Below the pieces are notes generated by a model. That model saw nothing but the letters and a program-made list of their open reading frames with translations, had not been told where the DNA came from and did no database searches. The position numbers and the translations under genes are program-made. A stretch of 64,000 nt of DNA from assembly GCF_947179165.1 (NCBI RefSeq), contig NC_077244.1, forward strand, positions 12,902,949-12,966,948, written 5' to 3'. Source of the DNA: Solanum dulcamara. Lineage: Eukaryota > Streptophyta > Magnoliopsida > Solanales > Solanaceae. Of the stretch, positions 45,480-56,613 are shown one piece after another (position 1 is the first letter of the stretch; each line of letters begins with the position of its first letter).

Positions 45480-47126
45480 GATAGGTTGATAGCCAAGACG
45501 ATACTGAATATTTATGGCTTTGCGGAATCGCATTTGGACGAGTAAAACTCTCGAAATTAAATTTAGCGTGAAGAGTATATTTTAATATATCTTGGAAAGA
45601 GGGTTTGTTGAAAATGGGGGCTTGAAGCTCAAATTCCGAGATCTCTGTTTTCGTGTAACTCCCCAGAGCGGGATTTCTCCTGCCATAGTGGCCATGCCAG
45701 AGAGGGATGGTCTTGCCCGAGCGGGCAGACGTGGCTTAAGTCGGGGAAAACCCCCAAAATGGTCTTTCTCTGCAAAACTAGTTCCTAAGACTTCAAGAGG
45801 CGACCTAGGGCATTTTTTATTAATTTTTCACGGATTTCCACGCTTAAGGTAAATATTATACTTCCTAAATTCATCCTTTGATTCCTAGAACATAGAAACT
45901 GTGTTTGGTAATCATTGGGGGAGAGTTTCAACTGAAAACTAATGGTGGAAAGTAGCTCTAGGATGTAGTTAAGATCATGGGTTTGGTCTAGGATGTGAGT
46001 TGTGTTATATTTCATGATAGTTAAGCCATTGTATTGATCCTTAATATGTATTTACTGTTTTCTAGACCAAGAACGAGAAGAACGAACCCGAAATGGAAGA
46101 CTCTTGCTGTGTAAAGTTGTTGAAGCTTGAATTTGAGGTAGGTGATGGTCTACTTTCCTGTATGTGTGCCATATACTGGTTAAATTTCTTCATGATATGC
46201 ATGTGTGTATATGAATAGTGAAACATGCTTGATTATGTGTGAAATGATCATTTGTTGTCCTATTTTTGTGATGAACCCATTCTTGGGGATATAAATACTG
46301 TAAATACTGAATGTATTTGTGATTGTGGAATACTTGGATTGAGTGTCATGTTCTTACACATATTTGAATTGGGTATTACGTTCCGACACAATATATTTAG
46401 ATTGGGTGTCACGTTCCGACACATATTTGGATCAGGGTCACGTTCCGACACAAAGTTGATTATTTATAGGTCCCTTGAGAGGACCCTTGTGTGAAATTAT
46501 AGCATGTGGAAGATATTGAGTTGTGATATTGCTGAATATAGTTGAACTTGAGATAAGTTAATTATTCTGTATATGTATATGTCTATTGTGTTGAATTTAC
46601 TTGTCTATGATCCGCTTACTGGCTAACCGCATGATCCTACCAGTACATCATTGTTTTTGTGTACTGATACTACTCTTGCTTTGCCTTTTGTTGAGTACAG
46701 AACATATTCAGCTGGCTGCGGAGAGACCTCAATTAGAAGAGTGAACTTGTTCGAGTTCAAGGGTGAGCTATTTGTTTCAAGCTATTGTGGACTCATCTAT
46801 GTTCTAGTCCCTTTTTCATGACTTAGAATTTCAAATACTATTTTAGTTTTATGACTACCTTTTTAGGAGTGCTTCCCTTTTCTTATTCGGATATTTTGTT
46901 AGAGTTTTGTTACGGATGACTTTTAGTTCCTAGGATGTTTTCGCATTTCATTGTTATTAAAATTGTCGGTTAAGTTTATGGGAATTCAGTGTTATTTTTG
47001 ATTTTACTCTTGCATTCGCCAGTCTTTAATTGTTATCTCTTAAGTTTGATAAGTTGGACTGTAAAAATGGTTCTTCCACTAGAGGGTTATTGTGGGTGCC
47101 AGTCAAGACGAGTCGGGGTTATTACA
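45480..47126 (+). repeat. LTR of gypsy B (left end uncertain)
   Basis: Ends GGGGTTATTACA at 47126 followed by a primer-like TTGTATCAAAGC (47131-47142). Contains GGCCATGCCAGAGAGGGATG-type LTR sequence, a four-unit tandem repeat (46332-46455) and the AGTAC-N15-GTACT inverted repeat (46642-46665). The start is not definable by eye. Confidence 0.65.
46332..46455. repeat. About four copies of a 30- to 38-bp repeat
   Basis: Units share ATTGGGTGTCACGTTCCGAC followed by ACA. They differ by a few bases and in length. Confidence 0.85.
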
Positions 47127-47345
47127 AAGTTTGTATCAAAGCCTAGATTCGTTGATCTCGCCGTATCAAAATGAGTCTAGTAGAGCTTTACGGAATGGTA
47201 CAGAGAAATCTGTACTTTTTTTGAGAGGGTACAAGATTTTTAGGAAAAGTTTCACTATTTTCTTTCCTTCGTGCTATAACTTGATGCCAATTGGTATCTG
47301 GTGATCCAAATTGGTATCTAACCTCTTTCACTCTATTGTCCACAG

Positions 47346-48235
47346 ATGGTCAACACTCTCTATAATGGTTTAAGGTCGGTAGCTCCAGTGGAACCAGAGA
47401 AAGAGCCAGTCATTCGAGGGCGTGGCAAAGGAAGAGGTTGGAGAGGGAGGTGAGGTAGGGGCAGAGGGAGAGCAACACCTGCCAAAATGGAAGTTTCTAT
47501 TGAGGAGGTGCTAGTAGATGAGGCCCCTCCTGCTCTCCAGAATGAGTTAGAGGGAGAGGTAGAAGTCGAAGAGGAAGAAGTGTATGATAAGCAGGAGGAA
47601 AACACCAAGACTGAGGCTGCTGGTATTCCCCCTCTGGACCCCATACTAGCCTAGCAGATCATGGCATTCTTGAGTGGGTTGGACGGCACTAGAGTCATTC
47701 CCACCATCCCCGCAACACCAACTCTTGTTGTTCGTCCTGTTGCTACTGCATCTTAGCTAACAAAAGATGTGGTAGGCACTGATGCCTTCTTCGGACCACT
47801 CATGGGTCCAGTAATGATCGATACTGAGCATGACATGCTCACCAAGTTCCTTAAACTCAAACCTTCAGTCTTCCAGGGTACTAAAAACAATGGTACTTAT
47901 GAGTTTATTCTTTACTGTTACAAGAAGTTGCACAAGCTGGGTATATCGCACCAACATGTAGTAGAGTTTGTGACTTTACAACTGCAGGGTGAGGCCAAGC
48001 AATAGTGGAGAGCTTATGTGGAATGTCGTTCGTCTATGTTTCCCCCACTCACTTGGGTTCAGTTACATGCTCTATTCCTAGAAAAGTATGTGCCCCATAC
48101 CTTGAGGAATAGAAAGAAGAATGAGTTTATGACCATTAAAAGGGAGGGTTATTAGTGGCTGCTTATGAGGCCAAGTTTCATGCATTTTCCAAGTATGCTA
48201 CTCAGATGGTCATTATAGAGGAGAAGAGGATCAGG
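47346..48235 (+). pseudogene. Gag of gypsy B, stopped only by point mutations
   Basis: From the ATG the frame stays in register for 219 codons but is interrupted at 47451 (TGA), 47652, 47754 and 48003 (TAG). Each fits a transition in Arg, Gln or Trp codons. It has an Arg/Gly-rich start (RGRGKGRGWRGR), an acidic middle, then the gypsy capsid blocks [30 protein letters not shown] frameshift near 48150 precedes AAYEAKFHAFSKYAT. It is cut at 48235 by a minus-strand LTR. Confidence 0.8.
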
Positions 48236-51034
48236 TGTCACAATCCGGATCTGGGTCATGATGGCGCCTATCATAACCCTCGAGTAGGCAAGCCAAACTC
48301 AAGACAAGCGGGAGGCAAATCTCAATCTAATTAAATAATTAATAATATAAGAAGGCGGAAGCAAAATGATATAACTAAATAAAAGTCGGGTCAAGGTATA
48401 GATATGTAAATATGATACAAAATATATAAAAGGCCTGATAGTGACCAAACGAAAAGACGAAATGACACTAGACCAAACTCCGGACCTGGTGTCACTTATG
48501 CAAGAGCTACTAAGTACAAAAGCTGAGAAAATGTATAATTATCCACTACAGATCTGATTGTCCAAAATACAAAATACAAGTCAGAGCAAAAGAGGGGATG
48601 TGGCAAGTCTTTGAACGCTGGGAGCTCACCACAATTTGGGACTGGCATCACTACGGATGATCAGGCGCGCACTGAGGGTGGCTTGAACTAGGAGTTGCAT
48701 AAAAAAGATGCAGAAGTGAAGTGTGAGTACCAAAATACGGAGTACTCAGTAGGCATCATAAGCCAACCGAGCTCAGAAAGGATAAAATATGTAATAAGCA
48801 GCACGATGATACTAATAACAATTAGAGAAGAATATAAACTACAAATACGGGGCATGCGGCAGTCAAGCAAGTCCGACCAATCAAGTAAGCACATAAACAA
48901 TCCCATCTAATAAAATTACTGAAATAATATTCAAATGTAAACTCGTGGCTAAGGCTCAATATCCTCAAAAAATATTATGAAGCACCCATAATTCACGCCT
49001 CGAGCTTTCCAATAATAGTAATAATAATAGTAACCCGAATATGTATCATGGGCCACCCGGAATTCACACCTCGAGCTTTTATATAATAGAAATAATAATA
49101 ATAATAACCCAAAATATATATACACGGGCCGCCCGAAATTTACATCTCAAGCTTCTCAATAATAGAAATGATAAAAATAACCCGAGATATGTATCAACGA
49201 GACGCCCGAAATTCACGACTCAAGCTTCCCAATAAGAAATGCCATAATTAAAATATCACCAGGATTCCCTTTAGACCAATAATACTTTTTCATCAATCAA
49301 CAATCTTCATGTCAACATTTGCATTCTTTAAAAACAAAGTTTTTTTAAACACCAGCGAGGCTTATATCACTCGAGTTGAGTAAAAATCCCGTCAATGGTG
49401 CGAAATCACTAACCTGAGACTTTGGTGTAATGAAAACATGGCCTCGGGCCTAATATTTCAATATTTAAAAACAAGCAAGGTATAGGCATATACCGAAATC
49501 ACCCCAACTGGCATTCTATGTTTAAACAACCTAGGAGCAAGTTCTAAGGAATCTAATCGATATAAACAAACCCAGATATCACCTAGGCTAAGGATTCAAC
49601 GACTAAGACCCCAAAGTAATCACTAACGGTGATCATCGACTCTAAGCTTCTCAATGAACTATCAACACCTAAATAAACAACCTCATCATGCGTTAATACT
49701 CAAAATATATCAATTCTAGCCAAGCCAAGTCTAAAAAGAGTAAGCCATAGCCTACCTCAAAGCCAAAACCGCACCCCAAACCGCTAAATTTGAGTATTTA
49801 TTTTTTGAGCCACCACCAAATGATACTACTCTATCAAAACATGAAGAATACATTAACAATATCAACCCACAAGATATCCAAGGAGTGTATGAATAAACAA
49901 TGGCAATTATGAGAGGGAAGAAAAAACTTGATCTTCTTGTTGTGAAACCCTAGAACGCTTTCTTGAAGATGAGAGAGAGACTTGAGAGAACTTGAGGAGT
50001 TAGGGTTTGGGTCTTGGAAGGTGAGGGAGAGTAAATGAGAGTAGGAAGACTTTGGGTCATATATATAGGTGAAAGTTTGCCTACAAAACGACCTCATTTT
50101 GTGTTAAAACACATGGAAATGGCCAAAATGCCCTTTAAAAATAATGTCCGGAACTGGCTTCACGGAACCCCTTCACGGCCCGTGGTGCTCACCATGGCTC
50201 GTGGTGGTGTCCTATGATAAGAGACTTGGAAAAATTTCGGAGAAGGGCCTGCAGGGTAGCCTTTGAAGTTTCTTCACGAGGGCCTTAACGGTCTGTGAAA
50301 AGCATCACGACCCGTGAAGAGTGGCCGTGGTGCAGGTCCTACAGAAGGCATGCAGAGGTGCCCTCCACGGATCACTCCACGATCTATAAAATGCTCCACA
50401 ACTCGTGGTGGTCATCCTTGGTTTGTGCCTGCAAGACTGAGCCTCTGAATCACCACCACGGGGGCTTACCATGGGGCATGGCGTGTTTCACAGCCCGTGA
50501 TGGCCTTTCCTGGTCGATTTCTGGTGTCATTTTCCTTCATCTTTCCGCACTTGCATTCTTTGTTTCTATTTTGAATATGAACTTCCCGAATTATCCTGGG
50601 GGCATACACCAACTGAAAAAGGCATTCCAGATCTAACTGCACTTATGAAATTTTCATCCGAGCGCGTTTACTCAAAAAGTTGCCCGAAGTCAAACTAGGT
50701 CCAACCTTAAAGTTAAAAAGGAAAAACCACCCAAACTCAAAACGAAGACTCCAAAACCCAAACCAACCTTTCTTCTAGACCAAAATGGACCTTCTGTAGC
50801 TGATGGAATCGTCGGAATTCTCACACGACGTCTGAATCTTCGAATGTTAACCAAAGTCAATTCTATCAAACCTTAAGCCTTTAAAATGGCCAAACCACTT
50901 CCAAAACTCAAACAAACACCCTAGGAACTGCGCCACCCATCCCGACATCACATAAGAGCTATCAAGAAGATATGGGAAGGGTTAAAACGATAAAAACATG
51001 CAAAAGCATGAAAATGAGTTTGGAGGTCATTATA
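48236..51034 (-). repeat. 3' LTR of gypsy C, inserted in gypsy B gag
   Basis: The plus strand starts TGTCACAATCC and ends GGAGGTCATTATA. In minus orientation the LTR start has TA where related LTRs have TG, a likely transition. Contains tandem repeats (48955-49235) and the AGTAC/GTACT-type inverted repeat (48725-48746). Sequence before 48236 is in-frame gag of gypsy B, so this is an insertion. Confidence 0.75.
48955..49235. repeat. About four copies of a 70- to 80-bp repeat
   Basis: Units share AATTCACACCTCGAGCTT, an (AAT)n-rich stretch and AACCCGAATATGTATCA. Units are diverged and differ in AAT count. Confidence 0.85.
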
Positions 51035-52924
51035 ATATCCACTACTAAAAGGACTTTCATCCTTCAAAGTTAAGGGAGAGAGGTACCTGGTGGTTCAAAA
51101 AGATAAGGATATTGGGTCTGCATGTCCTACTTGGTCTCCTAAGTAGTCTTTTCGATCGGCCGGTGCCTTCACTGGACTTTTGCTGATGGAATCTCCTTAG
51201 ACCTCAACTTCCTAACCTGCCTATCCAAAATAGCTACAGGATCCTCCTCGAAGGCTAAGGACTCATCAAACTAAACTAAATCCCACTGAAGTTCTTTGAG
51301 ACTTATTAGGGATGTACCACCGTAACATAAAAACATGGAACACAAGGTGAACACCTGATAGTGCTGGGGCAAGGCCATCTCATAAGCTACCTCCCCTACC
51401 CATCTCAAGATCTCAAAAGGAGCAATAAACCTAGGGCTGAGCTTACCCCTCCTTTCAAATCTCATCATGCCCTTCATGGGCGATACTCATAGGAATATTC
51501 GATCTCTAACCATATACTCCAAAGAGGAACCCTCCGATCAATATAAATATTCTGCATACTTTGGGTAGTACGAAGCCTTTCCTGAATCATACGAACACTA
51601 TCTATCAAGTCAAACAAATTAGTGCCCCAGGGTGTAACATCAAAAGTATCAAACTAGTCTATTGGGGAACGACATCTCCTACCATACAATGCCTCAAAGG
51701 GAGACATCTCAATGCTCGATTGGTAGCTATTATTATAAGCGAACTTCGCCAAATCCAAGGACTGATCCCACGGACCTCCAAATTCAATAACACAGGCCCG
51801 CAATATGTCTTCTAAGACATGAATAGTCCTTTCTAACTAACCATTGGTCTGAGGGTGGAAAGTTGTGCTAAGATCAACTTGGGTACCCAACTCTTTCTAA
51901 ATATACCCTCAGAAATATGACTAAATTAAGTACCACAGTAAGAAATGATAGATATTGGCACCCCATGTAATCGAACCACCTCTCGGATATATATCTTAGC
52001 CAACTTCTGTGAGGTTTTAGGTAGTCTGGACCGGTAAGAAGTGAGAAGACTTGGTTAGTCAATCTATGATGACCCAAATAGAATTAAAACCTCAGGAGGT
52101 ATGTGGTAAACCCACTACAAAGTCCATTTCCATTCTGGAATGGGTAGTCATTTTGTCAAACCACCTGGCTTCTGATGCTCTAACTTGACCCGCTGATAGT
52201 TCAATCACCTAGAAACTAAGGCTACAATGTCCCACTTCATCCCACACAACTAGTAGTGCTACCGTAGGTCGCAATATATCTTCACCACACCAGGATGAAT
52301 GGAATATATGGAATAATGGGCCTTCTCAAAGATAAGCTTGACTAGATATCCAACTCCAGGAACATAGATACGACCCTCACTCCTTAAAATTCCATTCGAA
52401 TCTAAGGTCGCTTTCCTAGCCTCCCCACTGAGTACCTTATCATGAATCACCCTCAGTTGTGGTTTCTCAAACTACTCTACCTAAATATACTCCATCAAGG
52501 AAGACCTATCCTGTACACAAGCAAGTACCCTGCCCAACTCAAAAATATCAAGGCTAACCATCTGGTTAGCTAAGGACTGAATGCCTGAAGCTATAGGCCG
52601 CTCCTAAACTGATAAAAAGGCCAAACTCTGCATACTCACCACCTACCGGCTCAAAACATCTGCTACCATATTTACCTTGCCTGGTTGATAGAGAATAGTG
52701 ACATCATAGTCCTTTAGTAACTCTAACCACCTACGCTCTCTTAAATTAAGGTCCTTCTGGCTGAATATATACTAGAGACTATGGTGGTTAGTGTAGATCT
52801 CATAATGGGCTCCATACAAGTAATGCCTCTAGATCTTACCAGTTTCATAAGCCAGCTAATCAGTAGTGTCTCTCGTATCTATAGACTAGGCTAATTAGTT
52901 TACCACCAATATTATGGGAGAATT
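51035..52924 (-). pseudogene. Decayed pol of gypsy C (integrase to RNase H)
   Basis: Minus-strand fragments: 51477-51271 has the GPF-type block (GKLSPRFIAPFEIL); about 52130-51600 is integrase core in changing frames; 52450-52259 is the H2C2 finger start (AHYSIYSIHPG); about 52850-52460 is RNase H with YHPGKANI-type pieces. Stops are frequent. Sequence becomes plus-strand gag near 52925, a head-to-head junction with gypsy D. Confidence 0.75.
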
Positions 52925-53850
52925 TTTCTGAGGCCTTATTAGCCAGGTACATACCACGGAGTGTCAGAGACAGACTTTGTGATTAGTTCTCCATTTTGGA
53001 GAAGGGCTCAATGACTTTCTTAGTGTACGAGGTATGGTTCCATGAGCTGTCACGCCATGCCACTATGATCTTACTTACCGAGTAGGAGAAAGTCTAATGT
53101 TTTGTGTATGACTCATATTTCAATTGAGGATCGAGACAGAGCTAATGGATTCAATAAGGAAATATTTTTTGGATGTTGTGGATCTTGCTCGAACAATAGA
53201 GAACATATGTTGTGAGGCACACGGGGGTAGCGATATGAGGTCTTTCCACCAAGGCAGCTACAGTGGCTCCCGATTTAGGCCAAGGGACTTTTTGAATAGA
53301 TCCTGCCCACAGTTTCAGTAGGGTCAGTCTAGCCGGCCTATTCAGGTGGCGCTACTTGCTTCAAAAGGTAATTTGCAATACACAAGTGGTCCTAGAATTC
53401 ACCATACTTTGAGGTGTACAGATCCAGGGTCTATAGGCCATGGTGGTCAATATCATATGAGTTTTTCTTCCTAGGTTGTTATGATTATAGAGATATAGAC
53501 CATTGGTATCAAGACTGACCACGTTGTAGGATAGTAGCTTGATCTCATACGGCATCCAGGCAGTGTTTAGCAGTACCCCCTTTAACTAGAAGTGGTACTT
53601 AGGATCAGGATCGTTGGGGAAGTTGACAGGGTGTTGGAGTAGACCTCAGGGAAAAATGATAGTATGTAGGTCAGATGCACTAGGGAAAGGTGCTCGCTGC
53701 TATTTTTATGCAGCCCCAGCTCGATCAGAGACTGAGGCATCTGATGATGTCATCACATGTACACTTTTAAATATTATGCCATCAGCTTTCCATAGTGCTA
53801 TTTGATCTAGGCTCTATTTTTCATATGTTTTTATTTATTATGCTTCCTAT
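52925..53850 (+). pseudogene. Gag and protease start of gypsy D
   Basis: Plus-strand fragments in several frames: SILEKGSMTFLVYEVWFHE near 52985, then LRIETELMDS...DVVDLARTIE (53121-53210), a Ser/Arg/Phe-rich tail, and a protease-like LNIMPSAFHSAI region at 53765-53805. No CCHC knuckle was found. It does not continue gypsy B gag, because the same capsid region is present in both. Confidence 0.7.
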
Positions 53851-56613
53851 TTGGGTATGATTTCTTCGTGTTATGTAGAGCCAGTTTATGTTTCGACCCT
53901 AGTGGGTGAGTCCTTAGTAGTGGATCAAGTATTTCAATCTTGTTTAGTGACTATCAAGGGTTATGATACTAGAGTTGATCTTATATTGCTAGATATGATG
54001 GACTTTGACATGATTATGGGCATGGATTGGTTACCATACAGTGTTATATTTCTATGCTAAGATCATTACCTTAGCCATGCCTGGCATTCCTCAGTGTTGT
54101 GGCAGGGTGCTTATAGTAGCACACCGATGGAAATCATTTCTTTTATGAGAGCTCAGCGGTTAGTTTCTTCTGGGTGCTTAGCTTATTTGTCTTATGTATA
54201 TGATGTCAATTAGGAGGGACCTTCAGTTAATTTTGTTCCTGTAGTCTGGGAGTTTGCAGATGTATTTCCTACAGACCTACTTGGCCTACCCCAATAGTAT
54301 GATATTGATTTTGCTATAGACTTGGAGCCAAGAACCTATATTATCTCTATTACGCCTTATTGGATGGACCCTGTAGAGCTCAAAGAGCTCAGTGTTTAGC
54401 TTAAGGACATCTTGGGTAAGGTGTTTATTTGGCCTAACATTTCTCCTTGGGGTGCTCCATTCCAGTTTTAAACAAAAAGGATAGTTTTATGCGGGTGTGT
54501 GTTGATTACATGCAATTGAAAAAGGTAACGGTGAAGAATTGTTATCCCATACCTCATATTGATGACCTTTTTAATTAGCTTCAGGGTGCCACCATGTTTT
54601 CTAAGATAGAATTGAGATTTGATTACCTTCAGCTAATGATTAGGGCATCAGACATCTCTAAGACCTCATTTAGGACTCTTTATGGTCACTTCGAGTTCTT
54701 AGTGATGTCTTTTGGGTTGACTAATGCCCTTGTCGCCTTCATAGACTTGATGACTATGTATTTAGGCCATAATTTATTTCCTTTGTCATAGTTTTCATAC
54801 ATGACATTTTGGTGTACTTGCGGAGCCGGAGTGAGCATGAGCAATATTTGATATTAGTGCTCTAGACTTTGTGAGATCAAGGACTTTATGCCAAGTTCTC
54901 AAAGTGCAAGTTTTGGCTTGATTTAGTAGAATTCTTGGGGAACATGGTATCCAAAGATTGAATCATGGTATATCCGACAAAGATTGAGGCTTTTCAAGAT
55001 TGGTCCAGGCCTACATCTATTACTCAGATTTGTAATTTCATCGAACTAGTGGTTTATTATCATCAATTTGTTAAAGGCTTCTCTACCATTGCAGCTCCAT
55101 TGACTCGATTGATTCACCAGGATGTTCCATTTGAATGGTTTGAGGAGTTTGAGTTGAGCTTCTAGAGGCTCAAAGAGTTACTTACCACTACTGCCATAAA
55201 CACTTTTCTAGTTAAGGATGAGGGCTTCCAGGTCATAGCTTGTGCATCGAGGCAACTTACGTTGCATGAGCGCAACTACCCCACCCATGACTTAGAGTTG
55301 GCAGGTTTTCATGCTTCAGATCTAGAGGCACTACTTATATGGTGTCTGTTGTAATATCTACACCAATTATATGAGCCTTTAGTACATTATGATCCAGAGG
55401 GACCTCAATTTGAGCCAACATCGGTGGAGTAAGCTCTTGAAGGACTATGACCTCTCTATTCTTTACCATCCGGGCAAGGCGAATGTAATAACGGATGCCT
55501 TGAGCCGGAAGGCAATGAGTATGGGTAGTCCATCCTTCCTTTATATTTTGGAGACACCTTTGGCTTTAGACATCCAGTCCTTAGCTAAGTGGATGATTTG
55601 ACTTGTTGCTGATTCTAGATGGGTACAAGCCCATATGGGGGTTCAATCATCTTTGCTAGATCAGATTCATGGTCTTTAGTTTTAAGATGAGTCCTTAGTG
55701 GCACTCAGAGATAGGGTATTGGCAGGTGATGCAGGTCAGGCTATTTTAGAATCTGATGGGTTTTTGAGGTTTGCCAACCGATTGTGTGTTCTGGGATTTA
55801 GGGGTTTGATTAAGTTCATTTTTAACGAGGACCATTATTTCAAATATTCTATCCATTCAGGCATTGCTACGATGTATCGTGACTTAAGGTAACATTACTG
55901 GTAGAGTGGTATGAGGGGAGACATCTCAGACTATGTTTCTTGTTATTTATGTTTCCAGCAGGTGTAGGCCGAGCATTTGAGTCCTGGTGGTGAGTTTCAG
56001 AGATTACCCATTCCATAGAGAAAATAAGAGCATATAACCATGGACTTCATTGTAAGGTTGCCTCGCAACTCTAGAGGTATTGATATTATTTAGGTCATCA
56101 TTGATCAATTGACCAAGTCAGCACACTTTTTTTGCTTCATACTTCTTATAGTACCGAGAGATTGGCTTGTATATACATTCGAAAGGTGGTTCATCTTCAT
56201 TGTGTGCCTTTTTCTATTATCTCAAATCGGGCTCACAATTCACATCTAGTTTTTAGAAGACTTTTCAGGAGTAGTTGGGTACCTATATCGATCTTAGCAT
56301 AGCTTTTCACTTGGAGACTGACGGTTAGTCGGAGCACACTATTTAGGTTCTTGGAGATATGTTACGGGCCTATATTTTAGATTTTGGAGGCCAATAGGAC
56401 CGATTCTTGCCTTTGGTAGAGTTCACGTATAATAATATCTACAACTCTAGTATTCATATGGCCCCATTCGAGGCCTTATATGGTAGGCATTGTTGCTCTT
56501 CGGTTGGTTGGTTTGAGTCTACAAAGAAGAGGTCATGTGATACAGATTTGATTCGGGAGGCCTTAGACCTTGAGAGAGTGATTCAGGATAGGCTCAATAT
56601 AGCTCAGAGTAGA
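53851..56613 (+). pseudogene. Decayed protease-RT-RNase H-integrase of gypsy D
   Basis: 53851-54060 is the end of protease (LVGESLVVDQVFQSC, DMIMGMDWL). 54360-55000 is RT in several frames ([27 protein letters not shown]; no intact palm motif). 55080-55600 is RNase H ([28 protein letters not shown]). 55698-55892 is the H2C2 finger start. 55900-56613 is integrase with multiple stops ([12 protein letters not shown] near 56455). It is cut at 56613 by the next LTR. Confidence 0.8.

Noticed and set aside
45592..45852. 86-codon plus frame in the gypsy B LTR
   Set aside because: Lies within LTR sequence with no domain; similar LTR stretches elsewhere are not open.
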